Positions 1 through 7,960 of a stretch of DNA of 36,840 nucleotides are shown here, piece by piece; position 1 is the first letter of the stretch, and the number at the start of each line of letters is the position of its first letter. A model generated the notes under the pieces. It searched no databases. It was not told the DNA's origin and saw nothing but the letters and a program-made list of their open reading frames with translations. The translations under genes were made by a program, and so were the position numbers. Source of the stretch: Lachnospiraceae bacterium (lineage in GTDB: Bacteria; Bacillota; Clostridia; Lachnospirales; Lachnospiraceae); the NCBI GenBank assembly GCA_017432565.1, contig JAFRIW010000030.1:1-36840 (forward strand), read 5' to 3'.

Positions 1-143
1 AAAGTAGCAGGAGGCTGTGGTCAGACCCTTTCTAAAACCATCAAGTGGTAGGAGAAGCAAACTGATCCACAGCATCCATAACAGCATAGCCATTTACCAA
101 GAACAGGTAAAGATTGGCTACACATAATAATACGAGGAGAGTA

Positions 144-1454
144 ATGAGATTCATCGATTTTCCCGAGATTCATTTTTTTGTTCAAGGTATTGATGATGTT
201 GTCCTTCCGAGAATGGTACGCATCAGGGAGCAGTATGAAAAGGACAAAATCGAAGACATCAGAGCACACCTGAATGCAAAATTGGACCTTACGGTTCAGG
301 ACAAAAGCTGGTACAAAGGAAAAAGTATCGCCATCACCGTCGGAAGCCGCGGGATCCCGGATCTGCCGCTGCTGGTCAGAACGATCTGCGACCGGCTGAA
401 GAGCTGGGGCGCAGAACCGTTTATTGTCCCCGCGATGGGAAGTCACGGCGGAGGATGCGTTGAAGGAAATCTTGAGATCCTGACCGGCTATGGGATTACA
501 GAGGAGAGCACCGGCGTTCCGATCCGGGCGGGCATGGAAGTTGTCCGGATCGGGGAACTGCCGGATGATGCCCGCACGCCGGTCTACTGTGACAGATTCG
601 CGGCAGAGGCGGACGGGATCGTCCTCTTCAACAAAGTAAAACCGCACACTGACTTTAAAGGATACCACGAGAGCGGCCTGTGCAAAATGATGGCGATCGG
701 GCTCGCTAAACACAAGGGCGCGTCGTGGTTTCACATGCAGGGTTTTGAAACATTCGCGGAGCGCATTCCCCTTGTCGCGGATGTGTTTCTTAAGAATACC
801 AACGTGGTGTTCGGAGTAGGCGTCGTCCAGAATGCCTATGACGACATTTCCGAGATCGAGGTATTTCCGACTGATCAGATCCGGGAAGGCGACCACCGCC
901 TTCTTGAAATTGCAAGACGCCGTCTCCCGAAAATGAAATTTGACAACATTGACGTACTGATCATTGACAGGATCGGGAAGGAAATCAGCGGAGAAGGGGC
1001 AGACCCCAATGTAACCGGGAGAGGCTTCATGCCTTATTTTGAGGATGATTTCCACTGCAAAAAACTGTTCATCAGAGGAATATCGGAGCTGAGCCACCAC
1101 AACGGATGCGGACTCGGGCTCGCCGATATTACGACCCGCAGATGCCTGAACCAGGTTGACTGGGAAAGCACCTGGATCAATCTTTCGACGAGCCTGATGA
1201 TCCAGGGCGGGAAAATCCCGATGTACCAGAACAATGATTACGACGCGCTGCGGCTTGCGCTGCGGACCTGCCCGCGGCTGAACGATTATTCCGGCGCCCG
1301 CATCGCGCGGATCAAAAACACGCTGTCGCTCGGTGAAATTGAGGTATCAGAGCCCATCTATGAAGAGATCAGGAACAGATCCGACATAGAGGCGGTCGGG
1401 GATCCCTATGAACTGAGCTTTGATGAAAACGGGAATTTGGAAGATTTGCCATGA
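144..1454 (+). CDS. LarA-like nickel-dependent hydroxyacid racemase/epimerase family protein
   Basis: The 436-residue product resembles the LarA (lactate racemase N-terminal/DUF2088) superfamily, whose members racemise or epimerise alpha-hydroxyacids with a nickel-pincer nucleotide. Visible signatures are PAMGSHGGG at about residues 97-104 (H101 at the place of a LarA catalytic His), VKPHTDFKGYHESG at about 165-178 (H168), K181 where LarA attaches the pincer cofactor, and nearby H190/H197 as possible nickel ligands. Length is close to classical LarA. The start at 144 follows the RBS GAGGAG at 134-139; the in-frame ATG at 114 has no good RBS. The stop overlaps the ATG of the next gene (ATGA), so epimerase and acid-sugar kinase are probably co-translated. 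The substrate is inferred to be an aldonic or tetronic acid rather than lactate. No larB, larC or larE maturation genes are visible nearby. Confidence 0.8.
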   Translation: MRFIDFPEIHFFVQGIDDVVLPRMVRIREQYEKDKIEDIRAHLNAKLDLTVQDKSWYKGKSIAITVGSRGIPDLPLLVRTICDRLKSWGAEPFIVPAMGSHGGGCVEGNLEILTGYGITEESTGVPIRAGMEVVRIGELPDDARTPVYCDRFAAEADGIVLFNKVKPHTDFKGYHESGLCKMMAIGLAKHKGASWFHMQGFETFAERIPLVADVFLKNTNVVFGVGVVQNAYDDISEIEVFPTDQIREGDHRLLEIARRRLPKMKFDNIDVLIIDRIGKEISGEGADPNVTGRGFMPYFEDDFHCKKLFIRGISELSHHNGCGLGLADITTRRCLNQVDWESTWINLSTSLMIQGGKIPMYQNNDYDALRLALRTCPRLNDYSGARIARIKNTLSLGEIEVSEPIYEEIRNRSDIEAVGDPYELSFDENGNLEDLP

Positions 1455-2599
1455 AACTACTTATCCTGGCAGATGACCTTACCGGTGCCCTCGACACAGC
1501 CGTCTATTTCGCGGAGTGCGGTGCATCCGTCCTGATCCGGACAGCCGCCGGGGATAACAGTCAGGCACAGGTGCTCTGTATCGATATGGAGAGCAGGCAC
1601 CTGGAACCGGAAGAAGCCCGCGGCAGAGCGCTGCAGCTGGCTAGGACGGCTGTGTCAGAAGGCTTCACCCATGTGTATAAAAAAACGGATTCTGTGCTGC
1701 GCGGGAATCACGGAGCTGAGATCTCAGGAATGCTGCAGGGACTTGGCGCGGATCAGGCCCAGATTGTCCAGGGCCATCCGAGACTTGGCAGAACCGTAAA
1801 GAACGGGATTTTGCTGGTAGGCGGAATCCCGGTCTCTCAGTCTGCGTTTTCGCGGGATCCGTTCGACCCGGTCTGCTGTGACAGGGTCGAAGAGATCCTA
1901 TTAAAGACAGCCCCGGATCTTCGCGGGCGGGTGACGATCTATGACAGCGAGACCGAGCAGGACCTGGAAGCGGCATATGAGCTGATCCGGGAGCGCAGGA
2001 TGCTGCACTGCCTTGCGGGATGCGGCGGTTTCGCGAAGGTGTTGGCGAAGAAGCTGTTCGGCACAGAGAATTCTGCCGCTTTCCCGAAGTACAGGAACAT
2101 GCTGCTGATCTGCGGGAGCATGCATGAAAACAGCCGCAGGCAGCTGATCACTGCGCAGAAAGCCGGTTTCCCGCTCCATGAAATAAGTCATGATTTCACG
2201 GAGAAAGCCCTTCCGGCCACCGTGGAAGAGATTTCGTCGGAACTGAAGTCTGAGCCGGTCGTCATGATCGGGACGTCTGTGGCAGAACATCCGACGGAGC
2301 AGGAAAAACTCAGCATGGAAGCCACGCTCGGCGAAATCGTAAGCGCTGTCTTAGAGCAGCAGAGGCCGGATGTACTGTGCGTCTTCGGAGGAGATACGCT
2401 GCATGCGGTCCTGCAGAAACTCAGGGTCAGCGAGATCCGCCCGGAGAGAGAAATTTTGCCCGGCGTGATTCAGAGCAGCTTCAGGTACCATGGCAAGCCG
2501 ATGGAACTGATCTCCAAAGCGGGAAGCTTCGGCGGGAGCGAAACCGTGTCCGATTTAAGAAGACTTCTGCTGGGTCTGGACATCTTAAGAAACTGGTAA
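1451..2599 (+). CDS. Four-carbon acid sugar kinase family protein (DUF1537, OtnK/DtnK-like)
   Basis: The 382-residue protein has the family hallmark near its N-terminus, ILADDLTGALDTA at about residues 4-16, the substrate-binding Asp-rich motif of DUF1537 kinases. Its C-terminal half carries VFGGDTLHAVL, equivalent to the GGDTA nucleotide-binding motif. Members of this family phosphorylate tetronates and related acids, such as D-threonate, D-erythronate, 3-oxo-tetronate and 3-oxo-isoapionate. The length is slightly shorter than the common 400-430 residues. It overlaps the LarA-like gene by 4 bp (ATGA), which supports a joint pathway: epimerise an acid sugar, then phosphorylate it. The exact substrate cannot be read from sequence. 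Confidence 0.88.
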   Translation: MKLLILADDLTGALDTAVYFAECGASVLIRTAAGDNSQAQVLCIDMESRHLEPEEARGRALQLARTAVSEGFTHVYKKTDSVLRGNHGAEISGMLQGLGADQAQIVQGHPRLGRTVKNGILLVGGIPVSQSAFSRDPFDPVCCDRVEEILLKTAPDLRGRVTIYDSETEQDLEAAYELIRERRMLHCLAGCGGFAKVLAKKLFGTENSAAFPKYRNMLLICGSMHENSRRQLITAQKAGFPLHEISHDFTEKALPATVEEISSELKSEPVVMIGTSVAEHPTEQEKLSMEATLGEIVSAVLEQQRPDVLCVFGGDTLHAVLQKLRVSEIRPEREILPGVIQSSFRYHGKPMELISKAGSFGGSETVSDLRRLLLGLDILRNW

Positions 2600-2637
2600 G
2601 CTGGCTTAAAGCTATTTCGTATGATGCCATTTAATTG

Positions 2638-2643
2638 TATAAT
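2638..2643 (+). promoter_or_regulatory. Possible -10 box upstream of the DUF1349 gene
   Basis: A perfect TATAAT lies 22 bp before the DUF1349 start and just upstream of AAAGGAGGTG at 2651-2660. No convincing -35 sits 16-18 bp further up (TTTCGT is the nearest), and the implied leader would be very short. It could be an internal promoter or chance. Confidence 0.3.
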
Positions 2644-2664
2644 GTCGATTAAAGGAGGTGTGCT

Positions 2665-3255
2665 ATGGATTTCAGTAACTGGAAATGGCTGAACGAAAGC
2701 CAGTGCATGACAATCAACGGGGAGCTGGCGATCCTGGCTCCGCCGAAAACAGACTGGTTCAACGATCCCGTGCCGGAAGACGGCCTGCTGAAGGCGCCGG
2801 TCGCGAATGCTCTTTTCTTCTACACAGAGGTGACGGGAGACTTCGTGTTCCGGGCAAAAGTACGCCCGAACCACAGGTATGTCTACGATGCGTGTGCGCT
2901 CATGGTGATTCAGGATGAGTATGTGTGGGCAAAGGCTGCTTTTGAACAGTCTGATTTCGGCACAAAGGCTGCTGTCTGTGTGGCGACGAATCAGATCTCG
3001 GACGACGCGAACGGCTGCAACATCGAGCAGGAAGAGGCGTGGCTTCAGATCGTGCGTGTCGGAGATGTCTTCTGTACACACTATTCCCTCGACGGGAAGC
3101 GCTTCGACATGGTCCGGCTGTTCCATCTGCCGGTCGGGGAGTGCGTGAAGGTCGGCCTGGAGGCACAGAGCCCCGCCGGAGAGGGCGGACTGCGGTTCTT
3201 CAGCGATGTCACGCTGGAGATGAAGACGGTTGGAAATCTGCGGGCCGGTATGTGA
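2665..3255 (+). CDS. DUF1349 domain-containing protein (concanavalin A-like beta-sandwich)
   Basis: The 196-residue protein fits DUF1349 along its whole length: an N-terminal W-x-W segment (NWKWLNES), the ILAPPKTDWFNDP stretch typical of the family, a central TGDFVFRAKVRPN strand pair and the C-terminal VKVGLEAQSPAGEG region. The fold is a lectin/glucanase-like beta-sandwich, and a carbohydrate-related role is often guessed, but the biochemical function is unknown. No signal peptide or membrane segment is seen, so it is probably cytoplasmic. It follows the kinase after 65 bp with a strong RBS (AAAGGAGGTG) and may have its own promoter. Confidence 0.82.
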   Translation: MDFSNWKWLNESQCMTINGELAILAPPKTDWFNDPVPEDGLLKAPVANALFFYTEVTGDFVFRAKVRPNHRYVYDACALMVIQDEYVWAKAAFEQSDFGTKAAVCVATNQISDDANGCNIEQEEAWLQIVRVGDVFCTHYSLDGKRFDMVRLFHLPVGECVKVGLEAQSPAGEGGLRFFSDVTLEMKTVGNLRAGM

Positions 3256-3290
3256 TATCTTTTAGGAGAGGCGCGCACTTAATAGTATCT

Positions 3291-3318
3291 GCGCGGAAAA
3301 TACATTGCGCAAAATACA
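3291..3318 (+). repeat. Short direct repeat upstream of the antiporter gene
   Basis: Two near-identical units, GCGCGGAAAATACA (3291-3304) and GCGCAAAATACA (3307-3318), lie in the 101-bp gap before the NhaC-type gene. The spacing places equivalent bases 14-16 bp apart. This may be a regulator-binding site or part of a promoter (TACAAT at 3315-3320), but no protein can be assigned. Confidence 0.3.
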
Positions 3319-3356
3319 ATAGAACCAAAGATAAATAGAGAGGGGAAAATCAGAAT

Positions 3357-4856
3357 ATGGATTTTGCAATGATCGAGGCAGGATGGCCTTCAATTTTACC
3401 GCCTGTTATTGCTATTGTTCTGGCGTTTGTAACAAAAGAAGTCTATTCTTCCCTGTTTATCGGAGTTGTTTCAGGCATGCTCATCTACGCATTTGCCGGC
3501 GACGGGAACCTTGTTTCGGCGACCGCCATGACTTTTGACATGATGAGCAGCAAAATCGCGGATAACGCATATATGATCATCTTTCTGGCGCTCCTGTGGG
3601 CGGTTGTCTCTCTTGTGTCAAAATCAGGCGGTAGTCAGGCATACGGGAGATGGGCGGGGGCAAAGCTGAAAACGAAACGGTCAGCTCTTTTTGCCACGTC
3701 GCTTCTCGGCGTTCTCATCTTCATCGACGACGGATTCAACTGTCTCACTGTCGGAACGGTTATGCGTCCCATCACGGACAGGCTGCGGATCTCCAGGGAA
3801 AAGCTGGCATATATCATTGATGCTACTGCGGCGCCGGTGTGCATTATTGCGCCGGTATCGAGCTGGGCCGTGGCAGTTGCAAGTGAAGTGAGCGAAAAGA
3901 ACGGCTTCAACGTATTTTTGTCTACGATTCCTTACAATTTCTATGCGCTCATGACGATCCTGATGGTGTTTTTCATCAGCTTCACCAACAGTGACTTCGG
4001 TCCGATGAAAAGGGCAGAGGAGAAGGCGCGTACAAGAGTTCCGGAGGAAGAGACCGGGACAGAGTCCGGTGAGGCAAAAGGTCGCGTGATCGACCTGGCG
4101 CTCCCTATTGTCGTATTGATTGTCTGCGCAATTCTCGGAATGGCATATGTGGGAGGCTTCTTTGAGGGTGTCAGCTTCTCCGAGGCGATCGGTTATAATC
4201 CGACCGCGGGCCTGTCTCTCGGCGCGTTCGCAGGACTGTTATGTGCCATGCTTCTGTACCTGCCCCGTAAGCTGATGAGCCCCAGAGAGTTCATCGAGTG
4301 TATTGTGAGCGGAATCGCCAACATTGTGCCGCCCATGCTGATCCTGATTCTGTCGTGGAGTCTGGGAGGCGTGTGCCGGCAGCTGATCGGAACAGGCGTG
4401 TTTATTTCGGGATTTGTAAACGGCTCGAATCTGCCGATGGGTTTCCTGCCGTTCCTGATTTTTGTCATCGCGGCTCTGATGAGCTTCTCGATGGGAACGA
4501 GCTGGGGGACGTTCGGAATGCTCATCCCGATCGTTACCATGATCTGTGAAACAGAGGCCGGTGCAGGAATGCTGATTCCCGCGCTCAGTGCGACGCTTGC
4601 GGGTTCTGTGTACGGTGACCATTGCTCACCGATCTCGGACACGACGATCCTGTCCTCTACCGGGGCGGATTGTAAGCACCTCAGGCACGTCGAGACACAG
4701 CTCCCCTATGCGACACTTGTTGCAGTTGTGTGCGCAATAGGCTATCTGATTGCAGGATTTACCGGAACACCGGTCATTGCCCTGGCGGTCGGGACGATTT
4801 TGCTGATCGGAGCGATCATGGTATTAAGCCGGTCACGCAGATCAATTATAGGATAA
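3357..4856 (+). CDS. nhaC: Na+/H+ antiporter, NhaC family
   Basis: The 499-residue integral membrane protein has about 11-12 hydrophobic segments. Family-typical stretches include FIDDGFNCLTVGTVMRPI early in the chain, VCIIAPVSSWAV in the middle and SFSMGTSWGTFGMLIPI late, followed by GSVYGDHCSPISDTTILSS, a strong NhaC-superfamily signature with conserved Asp, His and Ser residues. It sits in the cytoplasmic membrane. NhaC-family proteins exchange Na+ for H+, but some relatives carry organic acids or amines (for example malate/lactate or Arg/ornithine exchange). Because the neighbours act on hydroxyacids, import of an organic anion in exchange for another ion is a reasonable alternative. The RBS AGAGGGG lies about 11 bp before the ATG. 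Confidence 0.85.
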   Translation: MDFAMIEAGWPSILPPVIAIVLAFVTKEVYSSLFIGVVSGMLIYAFAGDGNLVSATAMTFDMMSSKIADNAYMIIFLALLWAVVSLVSKSGGSQAYGRWAGAKLKTKRSALFATSLLGVLIFIDDGFNCLTVGTVMRPITDRLRISREKLAYIIDATAAPVCIIAPVSSWAVAVASEVSEKNGFNVFLSTIPYNFYALMTILMVFFISFTNSDFGPMKRAEEKARTRVPEEETGTESGEAKGRVIDLALPIVVLIVCAILGMAYVGGFFEGVSFSEAIGYNPTAGLSLGAFAGLLCAMLLYLPRKLMSPREFIECIVSGIANIVPPMLILILSWSLGGVCRQLIGTGVFISGFVNGSNLPMGFLPFLIFVIAALMSFSMGTSWGTFGMLIPIVTMICETEAGAGMLIPALSATLAGSVYGDHCSPISDTTILSSTGADCKHLRHVETQLPYATLVAVVCAIGYLIAGFTGTPVIALAVGTILLIGAIMVLSRSRRSIIG

Positions 4857-4887
4857 GATGATGAGGTATTGGAGAAGGAGGTAAAAA

Positions 4888-6072
4888 ATGTTTGGATTTA
4901 CTTACTACACACCCACGAAGGTTCTGTTCGGAAAGGATGGGGAGAAGCAGGTCGGAAAGCTCGTCGCTGAATTCGGCGGCACGCGCGTCCTCATCCACTA
5001 CGGCGGAAAGAGCGCCCTGAAATCCGGACTGATTGACCGCGTAAAGGCGGCACTGGACGAAGAGGGAATCTTCCATGTGGAGCTCGGCGGTGTCGTTCCG
5101 AATCCGCACCTGGGGAAGGTCCGTGAAGGTATCGAGCTGGCAAAAGAGAACGGGATCGACTTCCTGCTGGCCGTCGGCGGCGGCTCGGTCATCGATTCTT
5201 CCAAAGCCATCGCGTACGCGCTGGCGGAGCCGGACAAGGATGTCTGGGAGCTGTTTGAGGCAAAGCGCCCGGCGAAGGGCTGCTTCCCTGTCGGAAGCGT
5301 GCTGACCATCGCGGCCGCCGGAAGTGAGATGAGCAACAGCTGCGTCATCACGAACGAGCTGACGGCTGAGAAGCGCTCCTATAATGACGATATCGCCCGT
5401 CCGAGATTTGCGGTGATGAACCCGGATCTGACGAAGACCCTGCCGGATTATCAGACGGAGTCAGGCTGCACGGATATCATGATGCACACCATGGAGCGCT
5501 ACTTTACGCAGGGCGGCAACATGGAGGTGACGGATGAGATCGCGGAAGGCATCCTCCGCACAGTCATGAAATACGCGGAGATCCTGCACAAGGATCCGGA
5601 GAATTACGAAGCCCGCGCGGAAGTGATGTGGGCGGGAAGCCTTGCGCACAACAACCTGACCGGCTGCGGAAATGACGGCGGCGACTTTGTGACCCACATG
5701 ATGGAGCATGAGCTGGGCGGCATGTTCGACGTCACACACGGCGCCGGCCTTGCGGCGATCTGGCCGAGCTGGGCGCGCTATGTCTATAAAGAGTGCATGC
5801 CGCGCTTCGTGCGTTATGCCATCAAGGTCATGGGTGTGAAGGATGAAGGTCAGGGCGACGAGGCGATCGCACTGGAAGGCATTCATCAGATGGAGGAGTT
5901 CTACCATCGCATCGGCATGCCGATCAACATGCGTGAACTCGGGGTCGAGCCCACTGACGAGCAGATCATCGCGATGGCTGAGAGCTGCGAGAGAGCCTGC
6001 GGCGGCAAGAAGGGCAGCGCCAAAGTGCTGTACCTGCAGGATATGATCGAAGTCTACCGCATGGCGCTGTAA
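4888..6072 (+). CDS. Iron-containing alcohol dehydrogenase (YqdH/butanol dehydrogenase type)
   Basis: The 394-residue protein is a group III iron-dependent alcohol dehydrogenase, reducing aldehydes or ketones with NAD(P)H. The dinucleotide-binding motif GGGSVIDSSKA is at about 97-107. Candidate metal ligands are D196 and H200 (GCTDIMMHTMERYF), H274 (MMEHELGG) and H284 (VTHGAGLA). The opening FTYYTPTKVLFG is typical of the NADPH-dependent butanol dehydrogenase branch. A strong RBS (AAGGAGG, 4875-4881) precedes the ATG. It follows the antiporter by 31 bp and is probably the last gene of this transcription unit. Its end overlaps the convergent regulator gene by 19 bp. The physiological substrate is unknown; reduction of a short aldehyde made from an acid sugar is plausible. 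Confidence 0.92.
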   Translation: MFGFTYYTPTKVLFGKDGEKQVGKLVAEFGGTRVLIHYGGKSALKSGLIDRVKAALDEEGIFHVELGGVVPNPHLGKVREGIELAKENGIDFLLAVGGGSVIDSSKAIAYALAEPDKDVWELFEAKRPAKGCFPVGSVLTIAAAGSEMSNSCVITNELTAEKRSYNDDIARPRFAVMNPDLTKTLPDYQTESGCTDIMMHTMERYFTQGGNMEVTDEIAEGILRTVMKYAEILHKDPENYEARAEVMWAGSLAHNNLTGCGNDGGDFVTHMMEHELGGMFDVTHGAGLAAIWPSWARYVYKECMPRFVRYAIKVMGVKDEGQGDEAIALEGIHQMEEFYHRIGMPINMRELGVEPTDEQIIAMAESCERACGGKKGSAKVLYLQDMIEVYRMAL

Positions 6073-7619
6073 TTATATTTCTTTCTGTACTCAGACGGCG
6101 TAAGATTTGCCGCCTTGAGAAATACGGAACTGAAGTACTGGCTGGATGAAAATCCAGCCAGTTTTGATACTTCGGTGACTTTATAGTCGCTGATCTCCAG
6201 AAGCTCCATGGCATAGTGGATGCGCATCTGTGTAATGTAGGAGATCAGTGTAAGGCCGGTATGCTTCTTGAACAGGTGCCTTAAGTGGCTCTCGGAGATG
6301 TCGAATGCCTCCGAGATGGACTGGATGGTGACATCCGAGATGTGCCGGAACACATAATTTGCGATCCGGTCGATGCGCTCGTCTTCAAAGCACTCCCTGA
6401 CCGCATATCTGCTGGAGAACAGAATGCCGACAGCCTGAGAGAACCAGGCGCGCAGATCCTTGACGCTGTAACACTTCGGCTCTGTCACCGCGCCGCACCG
6501 GATCCGCTCCTCAAGGGACATGACGCGGAGGCGGCAGCTGACATCCGTCAGGCAGACGGAGATATATATACTGATCTCCTGAATGGCAGAGAAGGGAAGC
6601 GGGAGCAGGTCTGCTTCCGACAGGGCCTTGTCGATCACCCGCCGGATATAATACTGATCTTTTGAATCACTGATCCCCGATACTTCTTCTTTCATCCTCT
6701 CCAGCTGCATCGGCCAGGTGGAAGGAATCTCCTGATGGTCATAGGAAGAGCAGATCCTGGCCCGGCCTTTTCTGCGGTGGAAAGAGAGCGTCTCCGACGC
6801 CGTTTCAATCTCTCTGCAGATCGACTGAAAATCCTGGAACGGCAGCGAGTAATAGACAGAGACCGTGTCGCCGGTCTGTTCATGAAAGCTGTGCTGATAG
6901 ATTCTGACACATTCCTGGCTGATATTGTTGACGGCCAGGGACCCCAGGTCTTTCCTGAAGTACAGCAGGGAACACCAGGTCTCCGGCAGGGTATTCACGG
7001 TGGCCAGATAGCCCAGCTCCTGGGGAAAATCGTTGTCATGCCAGTTCAGCTGATAGTATTTCTCGATCTCATATTCCGTTGACGGAAACAGCCGGATGGG
7101 GTAGTCCCTTTTGATCAGGAAGAAGATAAATGAACAGGCCGGCTTCTTAAGCTGGAAATAGTAGTAGATCTCGTCGCTTGTCGGAATTTTGCCCTTGAGG
7201 ATATCGCGAAGCAGCTGCCGGGTTACGATGCCCTGGCGGTGCTTTTCTTCGTAGAGGTACTGACGCCCGAGGTGGACGGAATCGATAAAGTCCTGATCGC
7301 TCACTTCTTTATAAGTAAACAGACCCAGGGAATGATAGTGCAGGCACAGCTTGGCGAGCTGGATCGAAAACTTGTCGGAGACGACGAGGAACTGAATGGT
7401 CCGCTTCTGTTTCAGGATATAGTCGGCGGTGTTGAGGGTCTGCGTGTCCAGGGAATCCACGATCAGGATCAGCAGGGCAAAATTAGCCGCGTCCTCGTTT
7501 TCAAACATGTATTTCATCGGTGTCATGACGACCGGATGATCGGTTTGCGGCAGCACGGACGCAATCCGGTCGACGATCTTCGAATGGGTATTATCGGTGA
7601 GAATATAGGTCTTATGCAT
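6054..7619 (-). CDS. AraC family transcriptional regulator with receiver-like N-terminus
   Basis: The 521-residue protein ends in a complete AraC/XylS DNA-binding domain (about residues 418-515). The first helix-turn-helix is around ISEAFDISESHLRHLFKKHTG and the second around VSKLAGFSSSQYFSSVFLK, followed by TPSEYRKKY. The first roughly 130 residues look like a response-regulator receiver fold (ILIVDSLD with D55 at the place of the phosphoacceptor, FLVVSDK, GLFTYKE), but the usual N-terminal acidic pair is poor, so phosphorylation is doubtful. The middle 250 residues have no recognised domain. It is divergent from the sugar-binding protein gene with a shared 341-bp upstream region, so it is the likely regulator of that operon, perhaps with a histidine kinase encoded elsewhere. 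Its 3' end overlaps the convergent dehydrogenase gene. Confidence 0.88.
   Translation of the reverse strand: MHKTYILTDNTHSKIVDRIASVLPQTDHPVVMTPMKYMFENEDAANFALLILIVDSLDTQTLNTADYILKQKRTIQFLVVSDKFSIQLAKLCLHYHSLGLFTYKEVSDQDFIDSVHLGRQYLYEEKHRQGIVTRQLLRDILKGKIPTSDEIYYYFQLKKPACSFIFFLIKRDYPIRLFPSTEYEIEKYYQLNWHDNDFPQELGYLATVNTLPETWCSLLYFRKDLGSLAVNNISQECVRIYQHSFHEQTGDTVSVYYSLPFQDFQSICREIETASETLSFHRRKGRARICSSYDHQEIPSTWPMQLERMKEEVSGISDSKDQYYIRRVIDKALSEADLLPLPFSAIQEISIYISVCLTDVSCRLRVMSLEERIRCGAVTEPKCYSVKDLRAWFSQAVGILFSSRYAVRECFEDERIDRIANYVFRHISDVTIQSISEAFDISESHLRHLFKKHTGLTLISYITQMRIHYAMELLEISDYKVTEVSKLAGFSSSQYFSSVFLKAANLTPSEYRKKYNYSAMR
6137..6166 (+). terminator. Intrinsic terminator for the dehydrogenase operon, inside the antisense regulator gene
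   Basis: A perfect 11-bp stem, ACTGGCTGGAT (6137-6147) with ATCCAGCCAGT (6152-6162) and a GAAA tetraloop, runs into TTTTG. It lies 65 bp after the dehydrogenase stop on the same strand. The same DNA on the other strand codes for the LAGFSSSQ part of the regulator's second helix-turn-helix, so terminator and coding function share these bases. Confidence 0.6.
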
Positions 7620-7960
7620 AGAACCAGCTTTCTATATACCCGTTACACCCGGACTTCCTTTTCGGAAGCGATGCACACACGAAAATATAGATAACGGGGT
7701 GAGCACAAGGCGGATACAACAGGCAGATTCCGCAGAGTGGATAACAGGCAGATTCCCGCCATTTTCAATCTAATTTTATCGGAACCGGCCTGTGCGGAGA
7801 CAAACAATAAATGATGGAAGAACTGAGAAATAGCCGAATTTTGAACAAAAATGTTCCGTAGTTATATAGTAGCATAAATATAGCAAATACAACCAATTCA
7901 TGGTCGTAATCAGGCGAATTCTTTGTGTATCATTACCATAATTCAAAGGAGGAACGGGAC
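7620..7960. promoter_or_regulatory. Divergent control region between the AraC-type gene and the ABC importer operon
   Basis: This 341-bp gap holds no gene. It is AT-rich towards the operon side and contains a good forward promoter at 7841-7870 with an overlapping palindrome, and an RBS AAAGGAGG at 7945-7952. Near the regulator start, TATATAG on the minus strand (about 7633-7639) lies very close to the ATG and may be a -10 box, but no matching -35 was found. A short direct repeat, CAGGCAGATTCC at about 7719-7730 and 7746-7757 (ACAGGCAGATTCCG then ACAGGCAGATTCCC), may be a pair of regulator half-sites. Confidence 0.5.
7841..7870 (+). promoter_or_regulatory. Sigma-70/SigA-type promoter of the sugar catabolic operon, with overlapping palindrome
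   Basis: A -35 TTGAAC (7841-7846) and a -10 TATAGT (7865-7870) are separated by 18 bp, giving a predicted start near 7877 and a leader of about 84 nt to the binding-protein gene. The palindrome GAACA-AAAA-TGTTC (7843-7856) overlaps the -35, a placement expected for an operator. Confidence 0.55.

Noticed and set aside
1..51. Open frame at the window start ending in TAG at 49-51 as the tail of an upstream gene
   Set aside because: Only 16 codons are open, which is expected by chance, and the residues match no family I know. Upstream context is missing.
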